Part shown: piece after piece, positions 17,012 through 25,897 of the stretch
Layout: each line of letters starts with the position of its first letter
Position numbering within the stretch: position 1 is the first letter of the stretch
From: Sulfuricurvum sp.
Lineage (GTDB): Bacteria; Campylobacterota; Campylobacteria; Campylobacterales; Sulfurimonadaceae
Assembly (NCBI RefSeq): GCF_028688295.1
Contig: NZ_JAQTYM010000005.1
Span: forward strand, 1 to 64,000
Direction of reading: 5' to 3'
Length of the DNA: 64,000 nt
Notes under the pieces: generated by a model
What the model was told of the DNA's origin: nothing
Databases searched by the model: none
Seen by the model: the letters and a program-made list of their open reading frames with translations, nothing else
Position numbers and translations under genes: made by a program

Positions 17012-18417
17012 GGATCCATCAGCTTTTTTTCCTCAATGTTTTAGGTCTTTTTGTCGCAGCACTCTTTGTTGCTTCGCTTATTAGTTATTTTACCCTTAAA
17101 TCGATGATCATCCAGGACAGCGAAGAGCGACTGGTACAAAATATTAATCTTCTGAACCCTCTGATAAGTATAACCAAAGATTATGATCGTTTTGTGGCGC
17201 AAGCTTCGGGAAGAACTTTTCTTCGTGTGACCATTATCGATGAAGATGGGACGGTTATTGCCGAGAGCGATGCGGATAAAAATACGATGGAGAACCATTC
17301 TGGACGTATTGAGGTGATGCACGCGATGACTCAGCCTTATGGGGTGGCTATCCGCTATTCGAACACCGTAAAAAATGATTTTATCTATGTTGCCCACAAA
17401 ATTGTGACCCCTGATAAAACATTTTATCTCCGTTTAGCGATGAGCCTTGATAGTGTGATGGACCATTTTTATCTCCTCTGGATTAAACTTGTCGGGGCGT
17501 TTGGTATTTTGGTCGTTATCGCCCTTATCATTGCCTACAATATCTCTAAAAAAACCCGTTATGACATCCAGCAGATTACCCATTATCTCGATCAAATATC
17601 GGCTAAAAACTATCAAGTCATTCTTAAGCCAGAGTATTTCCGCGAATTTTTACAAATCTCGATCATGCTCAAAAATTTGGTTAAAAAGCTCCAAAATCGA
17701 GATAAACAAAAGCGTAAACATACCGCCAAGCTCCGATTAATCAACAAACAGCAAAATGATATCCTCTCAGCTATCAGCCATGAGTTTAAAAATCCGATTG
17801 CCGCGATTATGGGTTATGCGGAAACACTGCAAGATGATTTACATCTCGATCCCAAAATACGGGCTAAATTTCTCGATAAAATTCTCTCCAATACCCACCG
17901 TGTTACACTGATGCTCGATCGGCTTGCCCTCTCTGTGAAACTCGAAAATAATGATCTTTCGATTAAGCCTTCGAGGTTTGAACTCTCCGAAGCATGTCAT
18001 GATTCTATATCAATTTTACAGGCTAAATACCCTGGACGTACCATTCGCTATGAAGGGGTTTCAAAGAGTGTATTTGCCGATAAGACGATGATTGAGCTGA
18101 TCCTCACTAATCTCATCGATAATGCCCTCAAATACTCTGAAGAAGAGGTGGTCGTTAGGCTCAGCGAGAGCACGCTCAGTATTTGTGACAAAGGAATCGG
18201 AATTGCCCCTAGTGAACTCGATAAAATTACTTCCAAGTTTTACCGTGTTCAAAAAAATCGTTGGGACAACTCGATGGGGCTAGGGCTCTCTATCGTTAGC
18301 TATATCCTCAAATTGCATGATTCAGAACTGCGGATAGAAAGTACATTCGGGCTCGGTTCAACATTTAGTTTTTCACTTACCAATTTCATCGAGAAAAAGA
18401 AAATAACCAAAAAATGA
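17005..18417 (+). CDS. phoR: Sensor histidine kinase, likely PhoR
   Basis: 470 residues; GTG start overlapping phoB by 7 bases. TM helix 1 at about 9-30 and TM2 at about 155-178 flank a periplasmic domain of about 120 residues. The H-box LSAISHEFKNPIAAIMGYAETL has the phospho-His near residue 258. N-box LTNLIDNALKYS, G1 ICDKGIGIAPSE and G2 MGLGLSIVSYIL complete the ATPase domain. A periplasmic loop this large is unlike E. coli PhoR, so direct periplasmic sensing is possible. It is followed by cca with a 4-base overlap. Confidence 0.85.
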   Translation: MLRIHQLFFLNVLGLFVAALFVASLISYFTLKSMIIQDSEERLVQNINLLNPLISITKDYDRFVAQASGRTFLRVTIIDEDGTVIAESDADKNTMENHSGRIEVMHAMTQPYGVAIRYSNTVKNDFIYVAHKIVTPDKTFYLRLAMSLDSVMDHFYLLWIKLVGAFGILVVIALIIAYNISKKTRYDIQQITHYLDQISAKNYQVILKPEYFREFLQISIMLKNLVKKLQNRDKQKRKHTAKLRLINKQQNDILSAISHEFKNPIAAIMGYAETLQDDLHLDPKIRAKFLDKILSNTHRVTLMLDRLALSVKLENNDLSIKPSRFELSEACHDSISILQAKYPGRTIRYEGVSKSVFADKTMIELILTNLIDNALKYSEEEVVVRLSESTLSICDKGIGIAPSELDKITSKFYRVQKNRWDNSMGLGLSIVSYILKLHDSELRIESTFGLGSTFSFSLTNFIEKKKITKK

Positions 18418-19511
18418 TCCCACTCCCTCTTTGTTTGGTAAAACTCATCGAACATTTATCCGCTGAGGGGATTAAAGCTATTTTTGTCGGCGGATTTGTC
18501 CGCGATTATTTTACCGGACACGCTACTGCTGATTTGGATATTGAGCTTTATGGAGTTACCTCTCTCGAAGCACTTGAAACCCTCCTAAGACCTTTTGGAA
18601 AATTGGGGCTTTACGGTAAAAGTTTCGGTGTTCTAAAGCTCTCCTATGAGGGCTATTCGATCGATTTTGCACCGCCACGAACCGAATCTAAATCGGGATT
18701 CGGGCATAAAGGGTTTGAGGTACTTTGGGTGAGTGAACTCGATTTTGCATCGGCTGCTCGTCGTCGCGATTTTACCATTAACGCGATCGGTTACGACCCC
18801 ATAACACAATCACTTCTCGATCCTTATAACGGAGTAGGAGATTTAAACGCTAAAATCCTCCGTTGCGTTGACCCTGAAACGTTTGTCGATGATCCCCTGC
18901 GGATATTACGTGCGATACAATTTGCCGCACGTTTTACATTGACGTGTGATGAGCAGCTTTTGCTCTTGTGTCAGAGTATGATCGCCAAGGGTGCCCTCGA
19001 AGAACTCCCGAAAGAGCGGATTTTTGAGGAGATTAAAAAACTGCTTATCCTCTCAAATACCCCCTCGATCGGATTACGTCTTTTGGAGAGTTTTGGGGGT
19101 AGGAGACTCTTTGGTGTGTTTGATGAAGAGGCATGGGATGAGACATTGACACGCGTTGATCAGTTAGCCCAACAAACATACGACACGCCGCAGGAGCGTT
19201 TAACGTTTCTTCTCGCTGCCTTGCTTCTCCATTGCGATGATCCAATTGGTGTGTTGGAACGCATTACGTTTCACCATAGCTTAGCGATGCGTGTTCTCAA
19301 AATAATCATGCATGCGCGCAAATGGGGAACTCTCTCACAACCGCCTATACCACTTCTGATGGGGCGAGATTTAATTGCTCACGGGTTGTCACCCTCGGAA
19401 TCATTTAAAACCATTTTAGACGCGGCTTACGAAGCACAGTTGAATCAGTTGTTTAGCAGCCGCGATCAAGCCCTGGTGTGGCTAAAGAGGTACTTGGTAA
19501 CGGAGTCGTAA
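18414..19511 (+). CDS. cca: tRNA nucleotidyltransferase / poly(A) polymerase family (CCA-adding)
   Basis: 365 residues. The class II nucleotidyltransferase head has FVGGFVRDYFTGHATADLDIELYG, with catalytic D-x-D near residues 39-41. RRRDFTINAIGYD and DPLRILRAIQFAARF follow. The family adds or repairs the 3' CCA of tRNAs; both tRNAs in this window encode CCA, so repair is the likely role here. It begins within the last codons of phoR (ATGA overlap). Its 3' end carries the pstC Pho box (19495-19528), so a regulatory site is embedded in the coding sequence. Confidence 0.9.
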   Translation: MIPLPLCLVKLIEHLSAEGIKAIFVGGFVRDYFTGHATADLDIELYGVTSLEALETLLRPFGKLGLYGKSFGVLKLSYEGYSIDFAPPRTESKSGFGHKGFEVLWVSELDFASAARRRDFTINAIGYDPITQSLLDPYNGVGDLNAKILRCVDPETFVDDPLRILRAIQFAARFTLTCDEQLLLLCQSMIAKGALEELPKERIFEEIKKLLILSNTPSIGLRLLESFGGRRLFGVFDEEAWDETLTRVDQLAQQTYDTPQERLTFLLAALLLHCDDPIGVLERITFHHSLAMRVLKIIMHARKWGTLSQPPIPLLMGRDLIAHGLSPSESFKTILDAAYEAQLNQLFSSRDQALVWLKRYLVTES

Positions 19512-19528
19512 TCATCATAGTCTAAAAT
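19495..19528 (+). promoter_or_regulatory. Pho box and -10 of pstCAB, inside the 3' end of cca
   Basis: TGGTAAC GGAG TCGTAAT (19495-19512), 10-base spacer CATCATAGTC, TAAAAT (19523-19528). Same 7-4-7 plus 10 layout as the other Pho boxes; transcription would start about 22 bases before pstC. Confidence 0.7.
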
Positions 19529-19557
19529 TGCACATATTTTTTAGGATAAGGCTTGGC

Positions 19558-20409
19558 ATGATTGATAAAATCTTCTTAAATATGACCCGCGCCAGTGCAC
19601 TGTTAGTTCTTTTCATCGTTGCCTGGATATTTGTGGTTCTCTTTAATGAGTCGACCGAGGCGATGCAAACGTTCGGACTTGATTTCATCACCAAAGATGA
19701 ATGGGCACCAAATCTGGAAAAATTTGGTGCGTATGCGGCGATTTTCGGCTCTGTTGCCTCAACCTTTTTGGCCATGCTTTTAGCGATTCCTATCGCCATC
19801 GGCGTTGCAATCTTTTTGAGCGAAATCGCCCATGATAAAATCAAAGGGTTCTTCGGAGTGAGCATTGAGCTCCTCGCCGCTATCCCTTCTGTTATTTACG
19901 GGATGTGGGGGCTCTTTTTCTTTGTTCCGATCTTGCGTGATATTTTTGGTGGAATGGGAATCGGGCTACTCGCTGCGGGAATCGTTCTCTCCATCATGAT
20001 TTTGCCGTTTATGGCAGCGGTCACTCGTGATGCGATGAACACAACTCCTGATATTTTGAAAGAGTCGGCGTATGCGCTGGGGGGGACACAATGGGATGTC
20101 ATCAAAGACGTCATCATCCCTTACGCAAAAGCGGGGATTATCGGCTCACTTATCCTCGCACTCGGTCGTGCAATCGGGGAAACAATGGCGGTAACGTTTG
20201 TTATGGGGAATGTCCATCACACCCCAAGCTCGATTATGGATCCGACAACTTCGATTCCGGTCACATTGGCCAATGAGTTTACCGAAGCGGATTCATCGCT
20301 TTATTTCTCAAGCTTATTCGGGTTGGCGCTCACGTTGCTCATTATGAGCTTTGTGGTGATCGCCATTGCGAAGTTTTACTTTTTACGTAAAGTGAGGAAA
20401 GGACAATGA
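19558..20409 (+). CDS. pstC: Phosphate ABC transporter permease PstC
   Basis: About 283 residues from ATG 19558 (MIDKIFLNMTRASALL); a TTG at 19528 is in frame but lies on the promoter. Six TM helices are visible. The EAA-like cytoplasmic loop is LKESAYALGGTQWDVIKDVIIPYAKAGIIGS, followed by ALGRAIGETMAV, a PstC signature. It forms the inner-membrane channel with PstA. It overlaps pstA by 4 bases and is driven by its own Pho box within cca. Confidence 0.95.
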   Translation: MIDKIFLNMTRASALLVLFIVAWIFVVLFNESTEAMQTFGLDFITKDEWAPNLEKFGAYAAIFGSVASTFLAMLLAIPIAIGVAIFLSEIAHDKIKGFFGVSIELLAAIPSVIYGMWGLFFFVPILRDIFGGMGIGLLAAGIVLSIMILPFMAAVTRDAMNTTPDILKESAYALGGTQWDVIKDVIIPYAKAGIIGSLILALGRAIGETMAVTFVMGNVHHTPSSIMDPTTSIPVTLANEFTEADSSLYFSSLFGLALTLLIMSFVVIAIAKFYFLRKVRKGQ

Positions 20410-21248
20410 CCGCAGTTCAAAAACGGATTGTTATCAACAAAATCGCACTTGCTTTTTCAACATTGAGCGCTGTTATCGCACTTAGTTTTTTATTTTGGAT
20501 TCTTGGTGTACTTGTGATGAAAGGGCTTGATGCTCTAAGCTGGAGTATCTTTATTTATGAGGGTTCACCTCCGGGTTATGCGGACAGTGGTCTTAAACAC
20601 GCCCTTGTCGGTCAGCTGATTTTGGTGGGACTCGCAACCGTTATCGGAGTCCCTCTGGGAATTATGGCGGGAACTTACCTCAGTGAATACGGTAAAAACT
20701 CGAAACTTGCCCATACAATCCGTGATATTTCGGATATTATGATGTCGGCACCCTCTATCGTTATCGGAGCGTTTGTTTATGCCGTTATTGTTATGCCGAT
20801 GGGACATTTTAGTGCCTGGGCGGGAGCAATTGCATTGGCAATTATGATGATTCCGATTATTTTACGTACAACGGATGATATGCTTCAATTGGTTCCCGGA
20901 ACACTGCGTGAAGCCGCGTTCGCTCTGGGTGCACCTAAGTATAAAGTGATTATCGATGTCGTCTATCGTGGTGCGAAAGCAGGGATTTTGACCGGTGTAT
21001 TGTTGGGGATTGCCCGCGTTGCCGGAGAGACAGCACCATTGCTCTTTACTTCGTTTAATGATAATTTTTTCACGACTGATCTGAATCAAGCAATGCCTTC
21101 GCTTACGGTAACGATGTTTAACTATGCAATCAGTCCGTATGATGATTGGCAGCAACTCGGATGGGCAGCTGCTTTCATCCTCTCGATGTTTATTTTAGGT
21201 CTGAATATCATCGGACGACTTATTTTATTAGCCGGAAAAAGGAAATAA
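20406..21248 (+). CDS. pstA: Phosphate ABC transporter permease PstA
   Basis: 280 residues with six TM helices. Signature regions: [31 protein letters not shown], and the coupling loop [32 protein letters not shown] with [15 protein letters not shown]. It partners PstC in the membrane. It is translationally coupled to pstC (ATGA overlap) and lies 4 bases before pstB. Confidence 0.95.
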   Translation: MTAVQKRIVINKIALAFSTLSAVIALSFLFWILGVLVMKGLDALSWSIFIYEGSPPGYADSGLKHALVGQLILVGLATVIGVPLGIMAGTYLSEYGKNSKLAHTIRDISDIMMSAPSIVIGAFVYAVIVMPMGHFSAWAGAIALAIMMIPIILRTTDDMLQLVPGTLREAAFALGAPKYKVIIDVVYRGAKAGILTGVLLGIARVAGETAPLLFTSFNDNFFTTDLNQAMPSLTVTMFNYAISPYDDWQQLGWAAAFILSMFILGLNIIGRLILLAGKRK

Positions 21249-21252
21249 CATT

Positions 21253-22038
21253 ATGGCAAGTATTATCGATATCAAAGAAGAGTGCGCACTCCAAGTACGC
21301 AATTTTGACTTCACCTACAAAGGCGCTCCGGCACCGAGTTTGAAAAAAGTAACTATGCCGATCGCCAAAAATGCGATTACAGCGTTAATCGGGCCATCAG
21401 GATGTGGTAAAACTACATTGCTACGTGCATTTAACCGTATGCATGACCTCTATCCTGGGAACAAATACGAAGGTGAAATCGAGTTTGAAGGGCGTAATAT
21501 CCTAGATCCGAAAGAAGATTTAATCCATCTTCGTACCAAAATCGGGATGATTTTCCAAAAACCGACCGCGTTTCCGATGTCGATTTATGACAATGTTGCT
21601 TACGGTATGCGCTTGCAGGGGATCAAAAACAAAACCGAGCTCGATGGTCGCGTAGAAAAAGCACTCCAAGATGCCGCTATATGGAAAGAGGTAAGCGATC
21701 GTCTCAAACACGATGCTAACGGTCTCTCAGGCGGACAACAACAACGTCTCTGTATCGCACGCGCGATTGCGGTAGAGCCGGAAGTATTGCTTTTTGACGA
21801 ACCAACCTCTGCACTCGATCCGATCTCGACTCAGGGGATCGAAAAACTGGTTATCGAGCTCAAAGAGCGCGTATCGATCATTATCGTTACCCATAACATG
21901 CAACAAGCCGCACGTGTAAGTGATTACACCGGATTTATGTATTTAGGAGATTTGGTGGAGCTAGGCAACACTGAAGAGCTATTTGTTACCCCAAAAGAAA
22001 AACTCACCCAAGAGTACATCACCGGTAAGTTTGGGTGA
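21253..22038 (+). CDS. pstB: Phosphate ABC transporter ATPase PstB
   Basis: 261 residues. Walker [11 protein letters not shown]-loop [13 protein letters not shown] (PstB-typical), signature [16 protein letters not shown], Walker [14 protein letters not shown] and the H-loop His in [16 protein letters not shown]. It powers phosphate import. It closes the pstCAB cluster; the RMD1-family gene follows after 43 bases with its own strong AGGAAG. Confidence 0.96.
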   Translation: MASIIDIKEECALQVRNFDFTYKGAPAPSLKKVTMPIAKNAITALIGPSGCGKTTLLRAFNRMHDLYPGNKYEGEIEFEGRNILDPKEDLIHLRTKIGMIFQKPTAFPMSIYDNVAYGMRLQGIKNKTELDGRVEKALQDAAIWKEVSDRLKHDANGLSGGQQQRLCIARAIAVEPEVLLFDEPTSALDPISTQGIEKLVIELKERVSIIIVTHNMQQAARVSDYTGFMYLGDLVELGNTEELFVTPKEKLTQEYITGKFG

Positions 22039-22081
22039 TATAATCCTTATAGGATGTCACCAATCGCTCACAGGAAGTACC

Positions 22082-22852
22082 ATGAATCTTTTATCACTTT
22101 ATCTGCTCCGTCCTCTCACCAAAACACAAATTGAATATTCGCTCGATCTTAACCTCATAAAAGGGGTTGAGAACGGTTATTTCGGGCACAACGAACATTA
22201 TCACGTTGTACTTGCCCCATTTGGGGTTTTAACCTTGATTGCTGAAGAGAAAAAAGAGATCCTCAATGCACTGAGCCTCCTCAATATCTCTTTAGAGGAT
22301 GAAAATCTCATCACCCAAGATTACCCTATCATGATGGATGGTGATTTGGCCAAAAACTTTGAGATTACTAACGAAGTGATCCTTTTACGTGATACGTCAC
22401 CCCTTAGTCTTAACATTATCGCTTTGGCAATCTCTCAGAGTGTGGGGTTGGAGCATTATGAGAAGCGGCTTGATACCTTGTTCGCCCAAAGTCGCCATAT
22501 TGTGGAGTCCATCCACACGTTTTCGATCTCCAGACGGTCCCATCTTATGAGCTTCGTTAAACGGCTTGCCCTTACCCGTCATGACATGGTGAGCAATCTT
22601 TTGTTATTGGATAAACCGAATATTTTATGGGATGATGGAGATGCGGAAGCGCTTTATAATCGTTTGGCATTTATTCTCGAACTGTATGATCGTCACGAAA
22701 TCGCTTTATCAAAACTAGCACAGATCAAAGAAGATGTGATGTTGGTGATGGACATTATCAACCATAAAAAAAGTGAGTTTTTGGAGTGGATCATTATCAT
22801 CTTGATCGGCGTTGAAATCGTTATGGGGTTGTACGATTTTTTTCTGAAATAA
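22082..22852 (+). CDS. RMD1/DUF155-family protein with C-terminal TM anchor
   Basis: About 256 residues from ATG 22082 (AGGAAG 5 bases upstream; the open frame to 21983 overlaps pstB). The central part ITNEVILLRDTSPLSLNIIALAISQSVGLEHYEKRLD and FSISRRSHLMSFVKRLALTRHDMV fits the RMD1 (DUF155) family, best known from yeast and mitochondrial proteins. A single TM helix (about 232-252) ends in YDFFLK. Role in bacteria is unknown. Position directly after pstB suggests co-transcription under phosphate control. Confidence 0.8.
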   Translation: MNLLSLYLLRPLTKTQIEYSLDLNLIKGVENGYFGHNEHYHVVLAPFGVLTLIAEEKKEILNALSLLNISLEDENLITQDYPIMMDGDLAKNFEITNEVILLRDTSPLSLNIIALAISQSVGLEHYEKRLDTLFAQSRHIVESIHTFSISRRSHLMSFVKRLALTRHDMVSNLLLLDKPNILWDDGDAEALYNRLAFILELYDRHEIALSKLAQIKEDVMLVMDIINHKKSEFLEWIIIILIGVEIVMGLYDFFLK

Positions 22853-22923
22853 CTCCCCCTCTGTTACCATTAGGTGATAAAACGGTCACCGTATTGTAAT
22901 GCTACCGTACTAAACTCTGTTTC

Positions 22924-23676
22924 ATGAATGATCTATTAGCGTATAGAAGTGTTTTTATCTCGGATCTCCATCTTGGAACACGGGACGCTCAATCGGAGCA
23001 TCTCTTAGAGTTTATCCGAAACGTCGAGTGCGAACATCTCTACCTTGTCGGCGACATTATCGACGGATGGGAACTGCGCCGCAACTGGCGATGGAGCCAA
23101 GCCCAATCTGACGTACTCCAAAAAATCCTCCGCAAAGCCCGCAAAGGGACGCAAGTTCACTACATTATCGGTAACCATGATGAGTTTTTACGTCCCTTTT
23201 TACCCATGGTGATGGGGGATAATATCACCATATCACATGAAAAAGTCCATTACGCGCTCAATGGTAAACGCTACCTCGTCGTTCATGGCGATATGTTCGA
23301 TGCGGTTACCATGACCAAAAAATGGGTCGCCCATTTGGGTGATCGTTGTTATCTTTTTATGCTGCGGCTGAACCGTCCGATCAATACGGTACGCCGATTA
23401 TTTGGTAAATACCACTACTGGTCATTGTCAAAAATGGCTAAACAAAGTGTCAAACAAGCCGTGAGTTTTATCACCGATTATGAGGAAATCCTATCTTCTC
23501 ACGCCGATGATGGCGGATACGATGGGGTGATCTGCGGGCACATCCATCATGCGGAGATACGCCTCATCAATGATATCGAATATCTCAACTGCGGTGATTG
23601 GGTCGAATCGTGCACGGCGGTCGTCGAACATTACGATGGAAGGTTTGAAATTTATGAACACCACCAAAACAGTTAG
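22924..23676 (+). CDS. Calcineurin-like phosphoesterase of the LpxH/UDP-diacylglucosamine pyrophosphatase type
   Basis: 250 residues. Metallophosphoesterase motifs in order: ISDLHLG (residues 12-18), LVGDIIDGW (about 40-48), IIGNHDEF (about 84-91), VVHGDMFD (about 120-127) and ICGHIHHAE (about 201-209). Inserted region LNRPINTVRRLFGKYHYWS resembles the membrane-binding cap of LpxH-type enzymes, which cleave UDP-2,3-diacylglucosamine in lipid A synthesis. A role in envelope lipid metabolism is inferred. It overlaps the next gene by 23 bases. Confidence 0.82.
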   Translation: MNDLLAYRSVFISDLHLGTRDAQSEHLLEFIRNVECEHLYLVGDIIDGWELRRNWRWSQAQSDVLQKILRKARKGTQVHYIIGNHDEFLRPFLPMVMGDNITISHEKVHYALNGKRYLVVHGDMFDAVTMTKKWVAHLGDRCYLFMLRLNRPINTVRRLFGKYHYWSLSKMAKQSVKQAVSFITDYEEILSSHADDGGYDGVICGHIHHAEIRLINDIEYLNCGDWVESCTAVVEHYDGRFEIYEHHQNS

Positions 23677-24235
23677 TATCGTTTTTTACAAAGGGAGCGG
23701 TAACTTTAGAGACAAGCTCATCCGCTTATGGACAAAGAGTCCCTATTCACATTGTGAGTTTGGTCGAAGTGATGGGTTGTATCACTCTAATGATCGGTTT
23801 CGCTTAGTTTCTAGAGCCGAAATGATCGACATCCAGTCGAATGATTGGGAAATTTGCAAACTGACTCTTCCCGCTGAGATCATCGAGCGGGTTGAAAAAC
23901 GTCAGTTGAAAAAGAATGGAACGCAGTATGATTGGATTGGGATTATCTTTTCTCAGGTGTTTCGACTGGGGATTCACGATTCGCGACGATGGTTTTGTTC
24001 CAAAAGCAACGCTGATGATTTGCATTATGCCTACAAGCTGATGCAAAGAAGTAAAAAGAGCACCTTCGCCCCCTATGTTCACGCGCTCCATCCGATCCAA
24101 AAATTCAAATCCAATGAGCTTTCTCCGAGTGATCTGTTTGCGATTGTACGTGAAATAGAACACCTTCAAAATAATATCCATTCTAACGAAGTACGCTACC
24201 AAGAGGTTTATGAGCGAAGCTACCGAGCAGGGTGA
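23654..24235 (+). CDS. Permuted papain-like (YiiX/YycO-type) amidase domain protein
   Basis: About 193 residues from ATG 23654 (an in-frame ATG at 23636 is possible; the rest of the upstream frame overlaps the phosphoesterase). The pattern of permuted NlpC/P60 enzymes is visible: a His first in SPYSHCEFG (near residue 32), later a Cys in RRWFCSKSNADDL (near residue 115), matching SHxxI and FCSE-type motifs. The usual Glu after FCS is Lys here. No signal peptide is evident. Substrate is unknown. The 23-base overlap with the phosphoesterase implies a shared task. Confidence 0.72.
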   Translation: MNTTKTVSIVFYKGSGNFRDKLIRLWTKSPYSHCEFGRSDGLYHSNDRFRLVSRAEMIDIQSNDWEICKLTLPAEIIERVEKRQLKKNGTQYDWIGIIFSQVFRLGIHDSRRWFCSKSNADDLHYAYKLMQRSKKSTFAPYVHALHPIQKFKSNELSPSDLFAIVREIEHLQNNIHSNEVRYQEVYERSYRAG

Positions 24236-24248
24236 ATAGGTTTTATTC

Positions 24249-25163
24249 CTAATCAAGCTCATCAGGACCGGGTTTGCTCGGTTTGGATTTAAAGAGCAAA
24301 TCGCTGGGGCTCTCTTGGAGCGATTTGATTAACACTTTCCCCTCACGAATGAGCTCTTTTCCCTCTTCGATTGCTTGATTTGAGTTTTCTATCGTTGCGT
24401 TTAGCTTACCTACTGAGTCGGCTTTTTTAATCTCACGGATGAGTTCGGTACTCTCTTTGGCCAATGCTTTCGTCTCTTCGAGAACGGTATCGCTCTTTTG
24501 TGCTACGCTAGAGAAATCTTTGAGGGTTTGGTTGGTGTTCTCCTCTAGCACTATCGCCCCTTTGACCAAGGAGGTAATATCATGGCGGTTGTTTTTTAGC
24601 TCACTCGATATGAGGGAGAGATTTTCCAAACTCGTCGTCGTGTTTTGAATATTACGTTCGCTGACAAGCTGATCGATTTTGAGAACAGTTTTATCGATAT
24701 GGGAGAGGATCAGTTCGGCTTTATCGGTTATCACGCTTATCATAGAGGGTTTTGAGAGCAAAACCGGACGTTCGCTTTTATCGACCGCACTCAAAAACGG
24801 CGATCCATTCGTCCCCCCTTTGATCTCCAGATAACCGATCCCCGCGATCCCTTGAGAGTTTAAAACGATGATGCTGTCGGTTTTTATGGGGGTATTTTTC
24901 TCCACTTTGAAATCGATTTGAATTCTCTCAGGGTTTTCACCATCGATGCGCACCTCTTCGACGAATCCGACATCAATCCCTTTTAATCGCACCGGAGAAG
25001 AAGCTTTTAATCCTGCAACTGATTCGGAAACATAGGTGCGATAGCTCTGAAATTTATCCTCATTTGAGCCGTATTTCCCTAACCAAAAGGCAAAAACTCC
25101 TAGCGAAATCAGGCCAAAAAGCGCGATCACCCCTACGAAAATAAAGTTTGCATTTCTCTCCAT
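24249..25163 (-). CDS. MCE-family lipid-binding protein, MlaD-like
   Basis: 304 residues. N-terminal TM anchor (about 8-27), then the MCE domain with SVAGLKASSPVRLKGIDVGFVEEV and the pore-loop region GIAGIGYLEIKGG. A long Ser/Lys/Glu-rich coiled helix (about 130-290) extends into the periplasm. Such proteins form rings that carry phospholipids between membranes. It is third in the order permease, ATPase, MCE, overlapping the ATPase stop by one base. No MlaC or MlaA is nearby. Confidence 0.9.
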   Translation of the reverse strand: MERNANFIFVGVIALFGLISLGVFAFWLGKYGSNEDKFQSYRTYVSESVAGLKASSPVRLKGIDVGFVEEVRIDGENPERIQIDFKVEKNTPIKTDSIIVLNSQGIAGIGYLEIKGGTNGSPFLSAVDKSERPVLLSKPSMISVITDKAELILSHIDKTVLKIDQLVSERNIQNTTTSLENLSLISSELKNNRHDITSLVKGAIVLEENTNQTLKDFSSVAQKSDTVLEETKALAKESTELIREIKKADSVGKLNATIENSNQAIEEGKELIREGKVLIKSLQESPSDLLFKSKPSKPGPDELD

Positions 25164-25897
25164 TACATCACCTTTAAAAATTCATTTAAAAATGGCTGAT
25201 TGCTTCGAACCGCCTCTTCGTAGTTGCCGTCAAAACAGACCTTTTTATCATTCAACACGATAAAGCGATCCAACACCGTTTTGATCGTATCCAAATCGTG
25301 TGTCACAATCACGACACTAAAGCCCAACATGTCACGCAGCTCGACGATCAGCCGATCAAATGCTTCGGCACTGGAAGGATCTAACCCACTGGTAGGCTCA
25401 TCTAAAAAAAGCAGCTCTGGATCTAGCGCCAGTGAGCGCGCTAACCCTACCCTTTTTTTCATCCCGCCGCTTAGCTCTCTGGGGTACAAATAAGCGGCGG
25501 ATGATGGCAACCCCACCATGCTCAGTTTTGTCATCGCGATATTTTCGATCAACTCGTGAGAGAGATTTGTGTACTCGATCAGAGGCAAAGCAATATTTTC
25601 CAGTACATTCATAGAGGAGTAAAGGGCACCGAATTGAAACAAAACCGCCCATTTTTGCCGAAGCCTTTGAGCACCTTTTGCATCTATATCTCGGATCGAT
25701 TCCCCTAAAATCTCGATTGACCCTGAGTGAAATTTTTGGAGCATGATGAGCTGACGCATCAGTGTCGATTTTCCCGCACCGCTCCCCCCGAGTATCCCAA
25801 ATATCTCCGATTTTTTCACCTCGAACGATACCCCATCATGGACGAGTTGATGATCGAATTTCGTCACGATGTTTTCGACGTTAATGATCGTACTCAT
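25163..25897 (-). CDS. ABC transporter ATPase, MlaF-like
   Basis: 244 residues. Walker A LGGSGAGKSTLMRQL, signature ELSGGMKKRVGLARSLA (GGMKKR is typical of MlaF/Ttg2A), Walker B LLFLDEPTSGLDP and the H-loop in VVIVTHDLDTIKTV. It drives the lipid transporter. The 5' end overlaps the permease by 4 bases and its stop touches mlaD. Confidence 0.92.
   Translation of the reverse strand: MSTIINVENIVTKFDHQLVHDGVSFEVKKSEIFGILGGSGAGKSTLMRQLIMLQKFHSGSIEILGESIRDIDAKGAQRLRQKWAVLFQFGALYSSMNVLENIALPLIEYTNLSHELIENIAMTKLSMVGLPSSAAYLYPRELSGGMKKRVGLARSLALDPELLFLDEPTSGLDPSSAEAFDRLIVELRDMLGFSVVIVTHDLDTIKTVLDRFIVLNDKKVCFDGNYEEAVRSNQPFLNEFLKVM

Noticed and set aside
22894-22911. TTGTAAT GCTA CCGTACT before the LpxH-like gene, resembling a Pho box
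   Set aside because: No -10 hexamer at the 10-base distance and it lies only 13 bases before the ATG.
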